Under the pieces are notes generated by a model, which saw only the letters and a program-made list of their open reading frames with translations, did not search any database and was not told the origin of the DNA. From positions 1 to 64,000 of the forward strand of contig CANQTL010000014.1 of assembly GCA_947626775.1 (NCBI GenBank): a stretch of DNA of 64,000 nucleotides, written 5' to 3'. The stretch's first letter is position 1. Each line of letters begins with the position of its first letter. The stretch is from an uncultured Lachnospiraceae bacterium (GTDB lineage: Bacteria; Bacillota; Clostridia; Lachnospirales; Lachnospiraceae). A program made the translations under genes and the position numbers. This document shows, one piece after another, positions 41,229 to 50,943 of this stretch.

Positions 41229-44200
41229 ATGGGCAAGAAATTTTTTGATGTGTTTCCTACATTGCAGCTGGATACGGGACTGAGCGATCTCTACGAACAG
41301 GTCACGGTGGATAAGGTGTCGGCCACGAACCGCAGGGATTTCCTGCGCGTCTATATCTCTTCGGACAGACTGATCCGGAAGGAGGACGTCTTTCGGGTGG
41401 AGGAGGAGATCAAGAGACAGTTTTTTCCGAACGCCGTCATGGCGGTCAAGTTCTACGAGAGGTTTCATCTGTCCGCGCAGTATACGCCTGAGCGGCTGAC
41501 GGACGCATACCGCGACAGCATCCTGGCGGAGCTGAAGGCGTATTCTCCGGTGGAGTACAGTCTGTTTAAGAATGCGGATCTGACCTTCGAGGAGGACGGC
41601 GTCCTGCTTGTGACCGTCGAGGATACGGTGCCCGGCAGGGACAGGGCGCCGGAACTGCTGCGCATTCTGGAAAAGATTTATCACGAGCGCTGCGGTCTGT
41701 CCGTCGATATCGGGATCGCGTATAAGCAGCCGGCAAAGAGCAGGCGCAAGGAGGCGGACGAGCGCAGGATCGCCGCACAGATTGCGGAGATCTCGGCGCG
41801 GGCCGGCTATCAGACGCGCAGGCCGGGGGACGGAGCAGGCGGCGTGGAGAAGAATATAATAACACTCGATACGCATAAACCGGGGGTCGCGGCGGAAGCG
41901 GAAAGCGGACGGACGTTTGACGCCGGGGAGAGATCTGCGGCGGGCGGTGCGAAAGGATCCCGCAGGGAGGCAAAGAGGGCGCTGAAGCGCTCCGACAATC
42001 CCGACGTAGTCTACGGCAGGGATTTTGACGGGGACGCCATGCCGGTGAGCGATGTGATCGGCGAGATGGGAGAAGTCGTCATACGAGGCAGGATCATTCA
42101 CACGGACGAGCGCGTAATCGGGAACGAGAGGACGATCCTTTTCTATGATGTGACGGATTTCACCGATACCATGACGATCAAGCTTTTTGTGACCAATGAT
42201 CAGAAACATGAAGTAACAGATGTTATTCGCGTGGGCGACTTTGTGAAGATCAAGGGCGTGGCAGCTACGGATAAATTCGATAACGAGCTGACGATCGCTT
42301 CCATCACGGGGATCAAGAAGATACCGGACTTCACGGTGTCGCGCATGGACACGAGTGCGCGCAAGCGCGTGGAACTGCACTGTCACACGAAGATGAGCGA
42401 TATGGACGGCGTTTCCGAGGCGAAGGATATCGTAAAGCGCGCGTATGAGTGGGGGCATCCCGCCATCGCGATCACGGATCACGGGGTGGCGCAGGCTTTT
42501 CCCGACGCCAACCACGTGTGGGAGGATCTGTGGAAAGCGGAGAAAAGCAGGCGCATGGAAGCCGGCGATCCCGAGCCCGACAAGCAGGATTTCTTCAAGG
42601 TGATCTACGGCGTGGAAGCGTATTTTGTGGACGATATGCACGAGATCGCCACCAACGAAAAAGGACAGGATTTCAGCGGGGATTTCGTGGTGTTCGACAT
42701 AGAGACGACGGGATTCTCCCCGGTGGAGAACCGCATCATAGAGATCGGAGCGGTCAAGGTGCAGGGCGGACAGATCACGGACCGTTTCTCGGTGTTTGTC
42801 AATCCGCAGACGCCGATTCCCTTCGAGATCGAGAAGCTGACGGGCATTCGCGACGAGATGGTGATGGACGCCGGGACTGTCGAGAGCGTTCTGCCGCAGT
42901 TTCTTGCGTTCAGCGAGGGCTGTATGCTGGTGGCGCACAACGCCGAATTTGACATGGGCTTTATTCGGGAAAACTGTGACAGACAGGGGATCGAGCATGA
43001 TTTTACCTATGTGGACACGATGAACATGGCGCGCGTGATGCTGCCGGCGCAGTCGAAACACACCCTCGACGCGGTGGCGAAGACGCTGGGCGTGTCGCTG
43101 CTCAATCACCACAGGGCGGTGGACGACGCGGAGGCGACCGCGGAAATTTTTGTCAGGCTGATCGACATGATGGCGCAGGAGGGCGTCACGACGCTTCGCC
43201 AGATCAACGAAAAGGGCAAGGCGAGCCCCGACATCATCAAGCGGCTGCCCACCTATCACGGCATCATTCTGGCAAAGAACAACGTGGGACGCATGAATCT
43301 CTACCGTCTGGTCTCCCTGTCCCATCTCACCTATTATGCCAGGAGACCGCGCGTACCCAAGAGTCTTCTGAACGAGTACAGGGAAGGGCTGATCATCGGG
43401 AGCGCCTGCGAGGCGGGGGAACTGTACCGCGCGCTCCTGGAGGGCAGGCCGGACGCGGAGATCGCGCGGCTGGTGAACTTCTATGACTATCTGGAGATCC
43501 AGCCCCTCGGCAACAACAAGTATATGATCGCCTCCGAGAAGCTGCCGAATATCCGCTCCATGGAGGATATCATGGAGATCAACAGGAAGATCGTGAGGCT
43601 TGGGGAGCAGTTTCACAAGCCTGTCGTGGCGACGTGCGACGTGCATTTCCTGAATCCGGACGACGAAGTCTACCGCCGCATCATCATGGCGGGACAGGGC
43701 TTCCCGGATGCGGACGAACAGGCGCCGCTCTATTTCAGGACGACGGAGGAGATGCTTCAGGAGTTTGCCTATCTTGGGAGCGACAAGGCGGAGGAAGTCG
43801 TGGTCACCAACACGAACCTGATCGCAGATATGATCGAGTGCATGTCGCCGGTGCGGCCAGACAAGTGTCCGCCCGTCATCGAGGACAGCGACAGGCAGCT
43901 CACGGAGATCTGCTACAGCAGGGCGCACGAGCTTTACGGCGAGACGCTGCCGAAGATCGTGGAAGACAGGCTGGAGAGAGAACTGCACTCCATCATATCC
44001 AACGGTTTCGCGGTGATGTACATCATCGCCCAGAAGCTGGTGTGGAAATCCGTGGAGGACGGTTATCTGGTGGGATCCAGAGGTTCCGTGGGCAGCTCCT
44101 TCGTGGCGAACATGGCGGGGATCACGGAGGTCAACTCGCTCAGCCCGCATTATCTGTGTCCCAAGTGCCATTACTACGACTTCGATTCCGAGGAGGTGAG

Positions 44201-45767
44201 GGCGTACAGCGGCGGCGCGGGGTGCGATATGCCGGATAAGAACTGCCCTGAGTGCGGGACGCCTCTCAGGAAAGAAGGTTTCGATATTCCTTTCGAGACT
44301 TTTCTGGGCTTCAAAGGGGACAAGGAACCGGATATTGATCTGAACTTTTCCGGCGAGTACCAGAGCAAGGCCCACAAGTACACGGAGGTGATCTTCGGCA
44401 GCGGGCAGACCTACCGCGCGGGGACGATCGCAACGCTGGCGGACAAGACGGCCTTCGGCTATGTGAAGAAATACTATGAGGAGCGCGGCAAACACAAGCG
44501 GTCATGCGAGATCAACCGCATCGTCATGGGCTGTACGGGCGTCAGGCGCAGCACGGGCCAGCATCCCGGCGGCATCGTGGTGCTTCCGGTGGGGGAGGAT
44601 ATCAATTCCTTCACGCCGGTGCAGCACCCGGCCAACGACATGACGACGGACATCGTCACCACGCATTTTGATTATCACTCGATTGACCACAATCTGCTGA
44701 AACTGGATATTCTCGGGCATGATGATCCCACCATGATCCGAATGCTGCAGGACATGACAGGGATTGATCCTGTCAAAATCCCGCTGGATGATAAGGGGGT
44801 GATGTCGCTCTTTTCCTCCACGGAGGCGCTGGGTATCACGCCGGAGCAGATCGGCGGCTGCAAGCTGGGCTGTCTGGGGATACCGGAGTTCGGCACGGAC
44901 TTCGTCATCCAGATGGTCATTGACGCGAAACCCAAGTGTTTCACGGATCTGGTGCGTATCTCGGGACTGTCCCACGGGACGGACGTGTGGCTGGGCAACG
45001 CGCAGACGCTGATTGAGGAGGGCAAGGCGACGATCTCCACGGCGATCTGCTGTCGTGACGATATCATGATCTACCTGATTCAGATGGGCGTCGAGCCCTC
45101 GTTATCCTTTACGATTATGGAGAGTGTGCGCAAGGGCAAGGGTCTCAAGCCGGAGTGGGAGGAGGCCATGAAAGCCGCAGGCGTGCCGGACTGGTATATC
45201 TGGTCCTGCAAGAAGATCAAGTACATGTTCCCGAAAGCGCACGCGGCGGCGTATGTCATGATGGCATGGCGTATCGCCTACTTTAAGATCAACTATCCGC
45301 TCGCCTACTACGCGGCCTATTTCAGCATCCGCGCCTCGGCGTTTTCCTATGAGCTGATGTGCCAGGGACAGGAGCATCTGGAAAGGCTGATGGCGGACTA
45401 TAAGCGCAGGAGTGATACGCTGTCCAAAAAGGAGCAGGACACCTATCGGGACATGAGGATTGTGCAGGAGATGTACGCGAGGGGATATGAATTTGTGCCG
45501 ATCGACATTTTCACAGCGAAGTCGCGCGCGTTTCAGATTGTGGACGGCAAGCTGATGCCCTCCATCGACAGCATAGACGGCATCGGGCAGCAGGCCTCGG
45601 ACGCGATTGTGGAGGCGGCGAAAGACGGGCCTTTCCTGTCGAAGGATGATTTCAGGGAACGGACCAAGGCGTCCAAGACGGTCGTGGGCATGATGAGCGA
45701 TCTCGGACTGCTGGGAGATCTCCCGGAGTCCAACCAGATCAGCCTGTTTGACTTTGTGGGCGCATGA
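41229..45767 (+). CDS. polC: DNA polymerase III alpha subunit, PolC type
   Basis: This 1512-residue protein is the PolC replicase of low-G+C Gram-positives. In order: an N-terminal domain, an OB fold (about residues 275-365), a PHP domain opened by HCHTKMSD (near 384), an inserted DnaQ-like exonuclease (VVFDIETTGFS near 488 through HRAVDDAEAT near 630), a PHP remainder, and the polymerase with GSRGSVGSS, a zinc site (CPKC...CPEC) and the active site PDIDLNF near 1035, ending with HhH and C-terminal segments. All key residues look intact. Confidence 0.98.
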   Translation: MGKKFFDVFPTLQLDTGLSDLYEQVTVDKVSATNRRDFLRVYISSDRLIRKEDVFRVEEEIKRQFFPNAVMAVKFYERFHLSAQYTPERLTDAYRDSILAELKAYSPVEYSLFKNADLTFEEDGVLLVTVEDTVPGRDRAPELLRILEKIYHERCGLSVDIGIAYKQPAKSRRKEADERRIAAQIAEISARAGYQTRRPGDGAGGVEKNIITLDTHKPGVAAEAESGRTFDAGERSAAGGAKGSRREAKRALKRSDNPDVVYGRDFDGDAMPVSDVIGEMGEVVIRGRIIHTDERVIGNERTILFYDVTDFTDTMTIKLFVTNDQKHEVTDVIRVGDFVKIKGVAATDKFDNELTIASITGIKKIPDFTVSRMDTSARKRVELHCHTKMSDMDGVSEAKDIVKRAYEWGHPAIAITDHGVAQAFPDANHVWEDLWKAEKSRRMEAGDPEPDKQDFFKVIYGVEAYFVDDMHEIATNEKGQDFSGDFVVFDIETTGFSPVENRIIEIGAVKVQGGQITDRFSVFVNPQTPIPFEIEKLTGIRDEMVMDAGTVESVLPQFLAFSEGCMLVAHNAEFDMGFIRENCDRQGIEHDFTYVDTMNMARVMLPAQSKHTLDAVAKTLGVSLLNHHRAVDDAEATAEIFVRLIDMMAQEGVTTLRQINEKGKASPDIIKRLPTYHGIILAKNNVGRMNLYRLVSLSHLTYYARRPRVPKSLLNEYREGLIIGSACEAGELYRALLEGRPDAEIARLVNFYDYLEIQPLGNNKYMIASEKLPNIRSMEDIMEINRKIVRLGEQFHKPVVATCDVHFLNPDDEVYRRIIMAGQGFPDADEQAPLYFRTTEEMLQEFAYLGSDKAEEVVVTNTNLIADMIECMSPVRPDKCPPVIEDSDRQLTEICYSRAHELYGETLPKIVEDRLERELHSIISNGFAVMYIIAQKLVWKSVEDGYLVGSRGSVGSSFVANMAGITEVNSLSPHYLCPKCHYYDFDSEEVRAYSGGAGCDMPDKNCPECGTPLRKEGFDIPFETFLGFKGDKEPDIDLNFSGEYQSKAHKYTEVIFGSGQTYRAGTIATLADKTAFGYVKKYYEERGKHKRSCEINRIVMGCTGVRRSTGQHPGGIVVLPVGEDINSFTPVQHPANDMTTDIVTTHFDYHSIDHNLLKLDILGHDDPTMIRMLQDMTGIDPVKIPLDDKGVMSLFSSTEALGITPEQIGGCKLGCLGIPEFGTDFVIQMVIDAKPKCFTDLVRISGLSHGTDVWLGNAQTLIEEGKATISTAICCRDDIMIYLIQMGVEPSLSFTIMESVRKGKGLKPEWEEAMKAAGVPDWYIWSCKKIKYMFPKAHAAAYVMMAWRIAYFKINYPLAYYAAYFSIRASAFSYELMCQGQEHLERLMADYKRRSDTLSKKEQDTYRDMRIVQEMYARGYEFVPIDIFTAKSRAFQIVDGKLMPSIDSIDGIGQQASDAIVEAAKDGPFLSKDDFRERTKASKTVVGMMSDLGLLGDLPESNQISLFDFVGA

Positions 45768-45795
45768 GGATCAATACGGATAAGGAGGCGGAAAG

Positions 45796-46386
45796 ATGAG
45801 AAAGATTATTACCATCGGAAGGGAGTTCGGCGCCGGCGGCGGCGAGATCGGCAGGCGCATCGCGAAGGAACTCGGGATCGAGTACTATGACAAGGACATT
45901 ATCTTTAAGACGGTTCTCGCCAGCAGGAACCTGAGTCCGGAACAGGTGCGCAGATGGGACGAGCGCGTACCCAAGAGCTTTGGCTTTACCCAGAGCCTGT
46001 TTGACTTCTACAACAAACCGCTGGAGGAGGAGCTGTGGCAGGCGCAGCGGGACGCGATCCGCGAGCTGGCGAACCGCGAGAGCTGCGTGATCGTGGGACG
46101 AAACGGCGATTATATCCTGCGGGAGTTCGATCACTGTCTGAACGTGTTTATCCACGCGGGTTTCGGCTGGAGGGTGAAGCGCATGACGGCGATGATGAAT
46201 GACAGGACCGCGGAACAGGTGGCGAACGACGTCCGGGCGGTGGACAGGGCGAGAAAGAAGTACTGTGAGTACTATACAAAGTGCGCCTACGGAGACGCGC
46301 GCAACTATGATCTGACGCTGAACACGGAAAAGCTCGGCGTGGACAGGGCGGCGGAGCTGATCCTGGCGGCAGCGGAACAGATCTGA
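45796..46386 (+). CDS. Cytidylate kinase-like protein
   Basis: This 196-residue protein belongs to the cytidylate-kinase-like (AAA_26) family often found in Clostridia. The P-loop variant ITIGREFGAGGGEIGRRIA is at residues 4-22, then YYDKDII, and an Arg-rich lid region (residues about 125-160, DRARKKYCEYYT). It differs from Cmk proper in length and motifs, so the substrate is uncertain. AAGGAGGCGGAAAG precedes the ATG. It follows polC closely and could share its transcript. Confidence 0.85.
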   Translation: MRKIITIGREFGAGGGEIGRRIAKELGIEYYDKDIIFKTVLASRNLSPEQVRRWDERVPKSFGFTQSLFDFYNKPLEEELWQAQRDAIRELANRESCVIVGRNGDYILREFDHCLNVFIHAGFGWRVKRMTAMMNDRTAEQVANDVRAVDRARKKYCEYYTKCAYGDARNYDLTLNTEKLGVDRAAELILAAAEQI

Positions 46387-46406
46387 CGGCGGTGTATACA
46401 ATTCGC

Positions 46407-46435
46407 TTGACAAGGAGCGGAAATGTTTTTATACT
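46407..46435 (+). promoter_or_regulatory. Promoter of the amino acid importer operon
   Basis: TTGACA (46407-46412), 17 bases, TATACT (46430-46435), near consensus. Leader of about 80 bases. Confidence 0.75.
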
Positions 46436-46520
46436 GATACATGGGCATCAAAGGCGGTGTAACGGATCAGGTACATCGTCTTTTGTGTTATCGCCATCTA
46501 TAGGGAAGGAGAGGAAGATT

Positions 46521-47363
46521 ATGAAAAAATTACTGGCAATGGCACTGATCGGCTGCATGGCGCTCGGTACGGCGGCGTGCGGTTCCGGCGGCACAGCGCA
46601 GACGGAAGACGCTGCGCCTGCCGCGGAGGAGACTGCGGACACTTCGGAGGAGACTGCGGATACCGCGGAGGCGGCAGCGGGCGATAAGGTGTGGGTGATC
46701 GCTACGGATACCGTGTTCCGCCCTTTTGAGTTCACCGATGAGAACGGAGACTTCGTGGGGATCGATGTGGATATCCTGGCGGCGATCGCCGAGGATCAGG
46801 GATTTCAGTACGAACTGCAGAGCCTCGGCTGGGACGCGGCGGTAGCGGCGGTTCAGGCGGGTCAGGCGGACGGTCTGATCGCAGGGGCGACCATCAACCA
46901 GGAGCGCAAGGATTCGGGCTGGATCTTTTCCGACGGTTACTATGACGCGACCCAGACGTTCGTGATCCCGACGGGAAGCGATATCAAGGGCTATGAGGAT
47001 CTGGCCGGCAAGAACGTGGCGGTCAAGAACGGCACGGCAGGCGCTGATTTCGCCAACAGCCTGAAGGATCAGTACGGTTTCACCGTGACGGTATTTGAGG
47101 ATTCGCCGACGATGTATCAGGACGTTATCCTGGGGAATTCCGCGGCGTGCGTTGAGGATACTCCGATTATGGCCGATTCCATCAAGAGGGGCGGTCTGGC
47201 GCTCACGATTCCCGAGGGGATGGAGAGCGAGGGCGCGCCTTACGGCTTCGCCATCATGAACGGGGACAATCAGGAGCTGCTTGACATGTTCAACGCGGGT
47301 CTTGCCAATATCAAGGCCAGCGGAAAATATGACGAGATCCTGAACAACTATCTGGGCAATTGA
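46521..47363 (+). CDS. Polar amino acid ABC transporter substrate-binding lipoprotein
   Basis: This 280-residue protein has a lipoprotein signal (lipobox GTAACG, Cys near residue 20), an acidic spacer (25-50) and an SBP family 3 domain (about 53-280) with FRPFEFTDENGDFVGIDVDI, typical of receptors for glutamine, cystine or other polar amino acids. GGAGAGGAAG precedes the ATG at 46521; the frame is open to 46392 but those codons lie over the promoter. Permease and ATPase follow. Confidence 0.95.
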   Translation: MKKLLAMALIGCMALGTAACGSGGTAQTEDAAPAAEETADTSEETADTAEAAAGDKVWVIATDTVFRPFEFTDENGDFVGIDVDILAAIAEDQGFQYELQSLGWDAAVAAVQAGQADGLIAGATINQERKDSGWIFSDGYYDATQTFVIPTGSDIKGYEDLAGKNVAVKNGTAGADFANSLKDQYGFTVTVFEDSPTMYQDVILGNSAACVEDTPIMADSIKRGGLALTIPEGMESEGAPYGFAIMNGDNQELLDMFNAGLANIKASGKYDEILNNYLGN

Positions 47364-47398
47364 CGCAAGATAGGATCACACATGTTATGAAACAGAGT

Positions 47399-47424
47399 TC
47401 CGGGCGGCGTCCGCGCTGCCCGGA
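47399..47424 (+). promoter_or_regulatory. Intercistronic hairpin between receptor and permease genes
   Basis: TCCGGGC (47399-47405) pairs with GCCCGGA (47418-47424); inner bases may extend the stem. No U-tract. Such hairpins commonly protect the upstream receptor mRNA, giving more receptor than permease. Confidence 0.5.
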
Positions 47425-47458
47425 GCAATGATAAACAGGCAGGTAAGGAGAACGCCCT

Positions 47459-48127
47459 ATGGGAATGATCATTCAGACATACGGTACAATGCTTCTGCGC
47501 GCGCTGGGACAGACGCTTCTGCTGACGTTATTGTCCCTGCTGTTCGCCATGGTGATCGGCATGATTTTCGGGCTGATGAATGTGGGGCACAGCAGGGCGC
47601 TCAATATGATCGGCACGGTCTATGTGGATGCGGTGAGAGGCGTGCCGCTGATTGTGCTGGCATACTTTATCTATTTCGGCATCCCTGGGGCGGTCCAGGC
47701 GATCGGATTTTCCAATTTCCGGCTGAGCGCGCTTCAGGCGGGCACGATCGCGCTGTCTATGAACTGCGGCGCCTATATGGCTGAGATCATACGGGCGGGC
47801 ATTCAGAGCGTGGACAGAGGACAGATGGAAGCCGGCAGGAGCCTCGGTATGTCCTATGGGGCGTCCATGTGGCTGATTGTGATTCCGCAGGCGGTTCGGA
47901 CCATGATCCCGTCTATTATCAACCAGTTCATCATTACCCTCAAGGATACTTCCATTCTCTCCGTGATCGGATTCCCGGAACTGACCAACGTGGGTAAGAC
48001 TATTATGGGCAACACGCTCAAGAGCCTGCAGACCTGGGCGATCGTCGGCGTCATGTACCTGGTTGTGATTATCACGCTGAGCAAGATCTCCAAGAAGATC
48101 GAGAGGAGGGTCAACCGTGGCAGATAA
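47459..48127 (+). CDS. Polar amino acid ABC transporter permease
   Basis: This 222-residue membrane protein is a HisM/GlnP-type permease with about five hydrophobic helices. The EAA coupling loop is clear ([21 protein letters not shown]), and an N-terminal [13 protein letters not shown] segment is typical. AAGGAGAACG precedes the ATG. Its stop overlaps the GTG start of the ATPase by 11 bases. Confidence 0.95.
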   Translation: MGMIIQTYGTMLLRALGQTLLLTLLSLLFAMVIGMIFGLMNVGHSRALNMIGTVYVDAVRGVPLIVLAYFIYFGIPGAVQAIGFSNFRLSALQAGTIALSMNCGAYMAEIIRAGIQSVDRGQMEAGRSLGMSYGASMWLIVIPQAVRTMIPSIINQFIITLKDTSILSVIGFPELTNVGKTIMGNTLKSLQTWAIVGVMYLVVIITLSKISKKIERRVNRGR

Positions 48128-48851
48128 CAAGATCTCCGTTAGAAATCTCAAGAAAAATTTCGGTTCTCTGGAAGTGCTCAAAGATATCAGTCTGGACGTC
48201 AGCGAGGGCGAAGTCGTCGTGCTGCTCGGGCCTTCCGGCAGCGGCAAATCCACGCTGCTGCGCTGCCTGAACCAGCTGGAGAAGGTCACTTCCGGACAGA
48301 TTGTCATAGACGGGCATGACGTGACCGACAGACATACGGACATCAACAAGGTGCGGGAGAATATCGGCATGGTGTTTCAGCACTTTAATCTGTTCAACCA
48401 CCTGACCGTCTTAAAGAACATGACCCTGGCGCCTGTGCACCTGAAGACTCTGTCCAAGGCGGAGGCAGCGCAGAAGGCCATGCAGCTTCTGGAGCGCGTG
48501 GGACTTGCGGACAAGGCGGAGGCGTATCCCAGCCAGCTGTCCGGCGGACAGAAACAGCGTGTGGCCATCGCCAGGGCGCTGGAGATGAATCCGGATATCA
48601 TGCTCTTCGACGAGCCGACCAGCGCGCTGGATCCGGAGATGGTTGGAGAGGTGCTGGCCGTCATGAAGGAGCTGGCCAGAGAGGGCATGACGATGGTGGT
48701 CGTGACTCACGAGATCGGGTTTGCCAGGGAGGTGGCCAGCCGGGTGATCTTCATGGAGGGCGGCTATATCGTGGAGGACGGCACACCGCAGCAGGTGATC
48801 GATCACCCGAAGGAGGCGCGGACGGCGGATTTCCTGAGCAAGGTGCTGTGA
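48117..48851 (+). CDS. Polar amino acid ABC transporter ATPase (GlnQ type)
   Basis: This 244-residue ATPase drives the adjacent permease. Walker [10 protein letters not shown], signature LSGGQKQR, Walker [15 protein letters not shown] and the H-loop [10 protein letters not shown] are all canonical. The start is GTG with GGAGGG upstream. No terminator is visible after it; the tRNA promoter follows within 30 bases. Confidence 0.96.
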   Translation: MADNKISVRNLKKNFGSLEVLKDISLDVSEGEVVVLLGPSGSGKSTLLRCLNQLEKVTSGQIVIDGHDVTDRHTDINKVRENIGMVFQHFNLFNHLTVLKNMTLAPVHLKTLSKAEAAQKAMQLLERVGLADKAEAYPSQLSGGQKQRVAIARALEMNPDIMLFDEPTSALDPEMVGEVLAVMKELAREGMTMVVVTHEIGFAREVASRVIFMEGGYIVEDGTPQQVIDHPKEARTADFLSKVL

Positions 48852-48880
48852 GGCAAAATTTAATTTTTTTGAAAAAATAC

Positions 48881-48909
48881 TTGCATTCTTCCGGGAAATA
48901 TAATAGAAT
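48881..48909 (+). promoter_or_regulatory. Promoter of tRNA-Glu
   Basis: TTGCAT (48881-48886), 17 bases, TAGAAT (48904-48909), about 10 bases before the expected start of the tRNA precursor. A TATAAT at 48899-48904 has poorer spacing. Confidence 0.6.
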
Positions 48910-48928
48910 AAGCAAGTGCTTATGAAAT

Positions 48929-49000
48929 GGCTCGTTGGTCAAGCGGTTAAGACGCCGCCCTCTCACGGCGGAAACAGGAGTTCGATTCTCCTACGAGCTG
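48929..49000 (+). tRNA. tRNA-Glu, anticodon CUC
   Basis: The 72 bases fold as a tRNA: acceptor GGCTCGT/ACGAGCT (first pair G-U), D arm with GGTCAAGCGGTTAAGAC, anticodon stem CCGCC/GGCGG with loop CTCTCAC (anticodon CTC, reading GAG), and T arm AGGAG-TTCGATT-CTCCT. The discriminator base is G and the CCA end is not encoded. GAG is heavily used in this window, so a CUC isoacceptor makes sense. Confidence 0.95.
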
Positions 49001-49021
49001 TTCTTTTTATGCAATTTCCCC

Positions 49022-49050
49022 TTGCAAATCTGTGCGGAGGGTGCTACAAT
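49022..49050 (+). promoter_or_regulatory. Promoter of the rimP-nusA-infB operon
   Basis: TTGCAA (49022-49027), 17 bases, TACAAT (49045-49050) with an extended TGc at 49042-49044. Confidence 0.7.
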
Positions 49051-49081
49051 ACTTATGTATTCAGAATAACGATTACGATGG

Positions 49082-49110
49082 AGAGTGGACTTGCGAGTCC
49101 ACTCTTTTAT
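49082..49110 (+). terminator. Leader terminator/attenuator of the rimP-nusA operon
   Basis: AGAGTGGACT (49082-49091) and AGTCCACTCT (49096-49105) form a perfect ten-base-pair hairpin with a TGCG loop, followed by TTTTAT. It lies between the promoter and rimP, so full-length transcription requires readthrough. Confidence 0.75.
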
Positions 49111-49168
49111 GTGATAGGGAGAGCATGTCCCCGCCGGAGGTACGGCGGGACCGTCAGAGGAGGCGCAT

Positions 49169-49639
49169 ATGTCGAGGAAAGAGACGTACGAATCCAGAAC
49201 AGAGCAGCTTTTGACTCCGATCGCGGAGCAAAACGGCGTGGAGATCTATGACGTGGAGTATGTCAAGGAGGGAAGCGACTGGTATCTGCGGGCCTATATC
49301 GACAAGCCGGGAGGGGTCAATATCTCGGACTGCGAGAACGTGAGCCGGGCGCTGTCGGACGCCCTGGACGCAGAGGATTTCATACCGGACGCCTACATTC
49401 TGGAAGTCAGCAGTCCGGGGCTTGGCAGGACGCTCAGGAAGGACAGACACCTGGAGAAGAGTCTGGGCATGGAGGTCGAGATCAAGACCTACAAGCCGGT
49501 GGACGGACAGAAGGAATATGCGGGTATCCTGAAGGCTTACGACAGGACGACGGTCACGGTCACACAGCCAGAGGACGGCGCGGACCGCACGTTTGAGAGG
49601 GCGCAGATCGCGAGGATCCGGCTCGCGCTCGATCTCTGA
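49169..49639 (+). CDS. rimP: Ribosome maturation factor RimP
   Basis: This 156-residue protein matches RimP, needed for 30S maturation. The N-terminal domain contains VEIYDVEYVKEGSDWYLR and YIDKPGGVNISDCE, followed by YILEVSSPGLGRTL, and the C-terminal Sm-like domain. AGAGGAGGCG precedes the ATG. It is first in the nusA-infB operon, as in most bacteria. Confidence 0.96.
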   Translation: MSRKETYESRTEQLLTPIAEQNGVEIYDVEYVKEGSDWYLRAYIDKPGGVNISDCENVSRALSDALDAEDFIPDAYILEVSSPGLGRTLRKDRHLEKSLGMEVEIKTYKPVDGQKEYAGILKAYDRTTVTVTQPEDGADRTFERAQIARIRLALDL

Positions 49640-49722
49640 GCCGGACTGGGGAAGAGAACCTTATATTTTATCTCATAGAGAGAACAGATACACAGATCAG
49701 AGACATAGGAGGATAACGGAAA

Positions 49723-50916
49723 ATGAATAAGGAGTTAATGGAGGCGCTCGACATTCTGGAGAGAGAGAAGGAGATTAGCAAGGAGACGCTCTTCGAGGCG
49801 ATCGAGAATTCCCTGATCACAGCCTGCAAGAACCATTTCGGCAAGGCCGACAACGTGAAGGTGGAGATCGACAGGGACACCTGCGATTTCTTCTGCTATG
49901 CCGAGAAGGAGGTTGTCGAAGAGGTTGAGGACAGCGTGCTGCAGATCTCGCTGGAGGAGGCGAAGGCGATCTCGGAAGATGCGAAGCCGGGCGATATGCT
50001 GCGCGTGGAGATCAAGTCCAAAGAGTTTGGCCGCATCGCGACCCAGAACGCGAAGAACGTGATTCTGCAGAAGATCCGCGAGGAGGAGCGGAGCGTCATC
50101 TACAACCAGTACCATGAGAAATCCAGAGATGTGGTGACCGGCATTGTACAGCGCTACATCGGAAGAAATATATCCATCAATCTCGGCAAGGCGGACGCGA
50201 TCCTGAATGAGAGCGAACAGGTCAGAACCGAACATTTCCGTCCTACCGACAGGATCAAGGTGTATATTCTGGAAGTCAGAAATACCCCTAAGGGGCCCAG
50301 GATCCTCGTGAGCCGTACGCATCCGGAGCTGGTGAAGCGCCTGTTCGAGTCGGAAGTCACGGAGATCAAGGACGGCACCGTGGAGATCATGAGCATCGCC
50401 AGAGAGGCGGGCAGCAGAACCAAGATCGCCGTGCGCTCCAACAATCCGAATGTGGACGCGGTGGGCGCCTGCGTGGGCGTCAACGGCTCGAGAGTCAACT
50501 CGATCGTCGACGAGCTGTGCGGCGAGAAGATCGACATCGTAAGCTGGGACGAGAATCCGGGTAATCTGATTCAGAACGCCCTCTCTCCCGCCAAGATCGT
50601 GGCGGTGTTCGCCGACCCCGACGAGAAGACGGCCAAGGTCGTTGTGCCGGACTATCAGCTCTCGCTCGCCATCGGCAAGGAAGGGCAGAACGCGCGTCTG
50701 GCGGCGCGCCTGACCGGCTACAAGATCGATATCAAGAGCGAAACGCAGGCGAAAGACGCTCCCGGCTTCCGTTATGAAGATTACCTGTACGACGACGAGG
50801 ACGAGGAATACGAGGAGTATGAGGGAGAGTACGAGGACGGAACCTACGGGGAAGAATATGAGGAAGTGCCTGCTTCTGAGGAGTACGAGGCGGAAGACGC
50901 CGGGGAGACCGAGTAG
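49723..50916 (+). CDS. nusA: Transcription termination/antitermination factor NusA
   Basis: This 397-residue protein is NusA: N-terminal RNA polymerase-binding domain (1-130), S1 domain (about 135-200), two KH domains (about 205-345, with LSPAKI and SLAIGKEGQNARLAARL), and a very acidic Tyr/Glu-rich C-terminal tail. AGGAGGATAACG precedes the ATG. NusA controls pausing and intrinsic termination, and its operon leader contains a terminator hairpin, suggesting feedback control. Confidence 0.97.
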   Translation: MNKELMEALDILEREKEISKETLFEAIENSLITACKNHFGKADNVKVEIDRDTCDFFCYAEKEVVEEVEDSVLQISLEEAKAISEDAKPGDMLRVEIKSKEFGRIATQNAKNVILQKIREEERSVIYNQYHEKSRDVVTGIVQRYIGRNISINLGKADAILNESEQVRTEHFRPTDRIKVYILEVRNTPKGPRILVSRTHPELVKRLFESEVTEIKDGTVEIMSIAREAGSRTKIAVRSNNPNVDAVGACVGVNGSRVNSIVDELCGEKIDIVSWDENPGNLIQNALSPAKIVAVFADPDEKTAKVVVPDYQLSLAIGKEGQNARLAARLTGYKIDIKSETQAKDAPGFRYEDYLYDDEDEEYEEYEGEYEDGTYGEEYEEVPASEEYEAEDAGETE

Positions 50917-50943
50917 GCAGAGAAGTTTGGGAGACTGGAGCCG

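Noticed and set aside
40107..44495. A 1462-residue minus-strand open frame opposite ispG and polC
   Set aside because: It mirrors the codon pattern of clear plus-strand genes and has no domain; high G+C content suppresses antisense stop codons.
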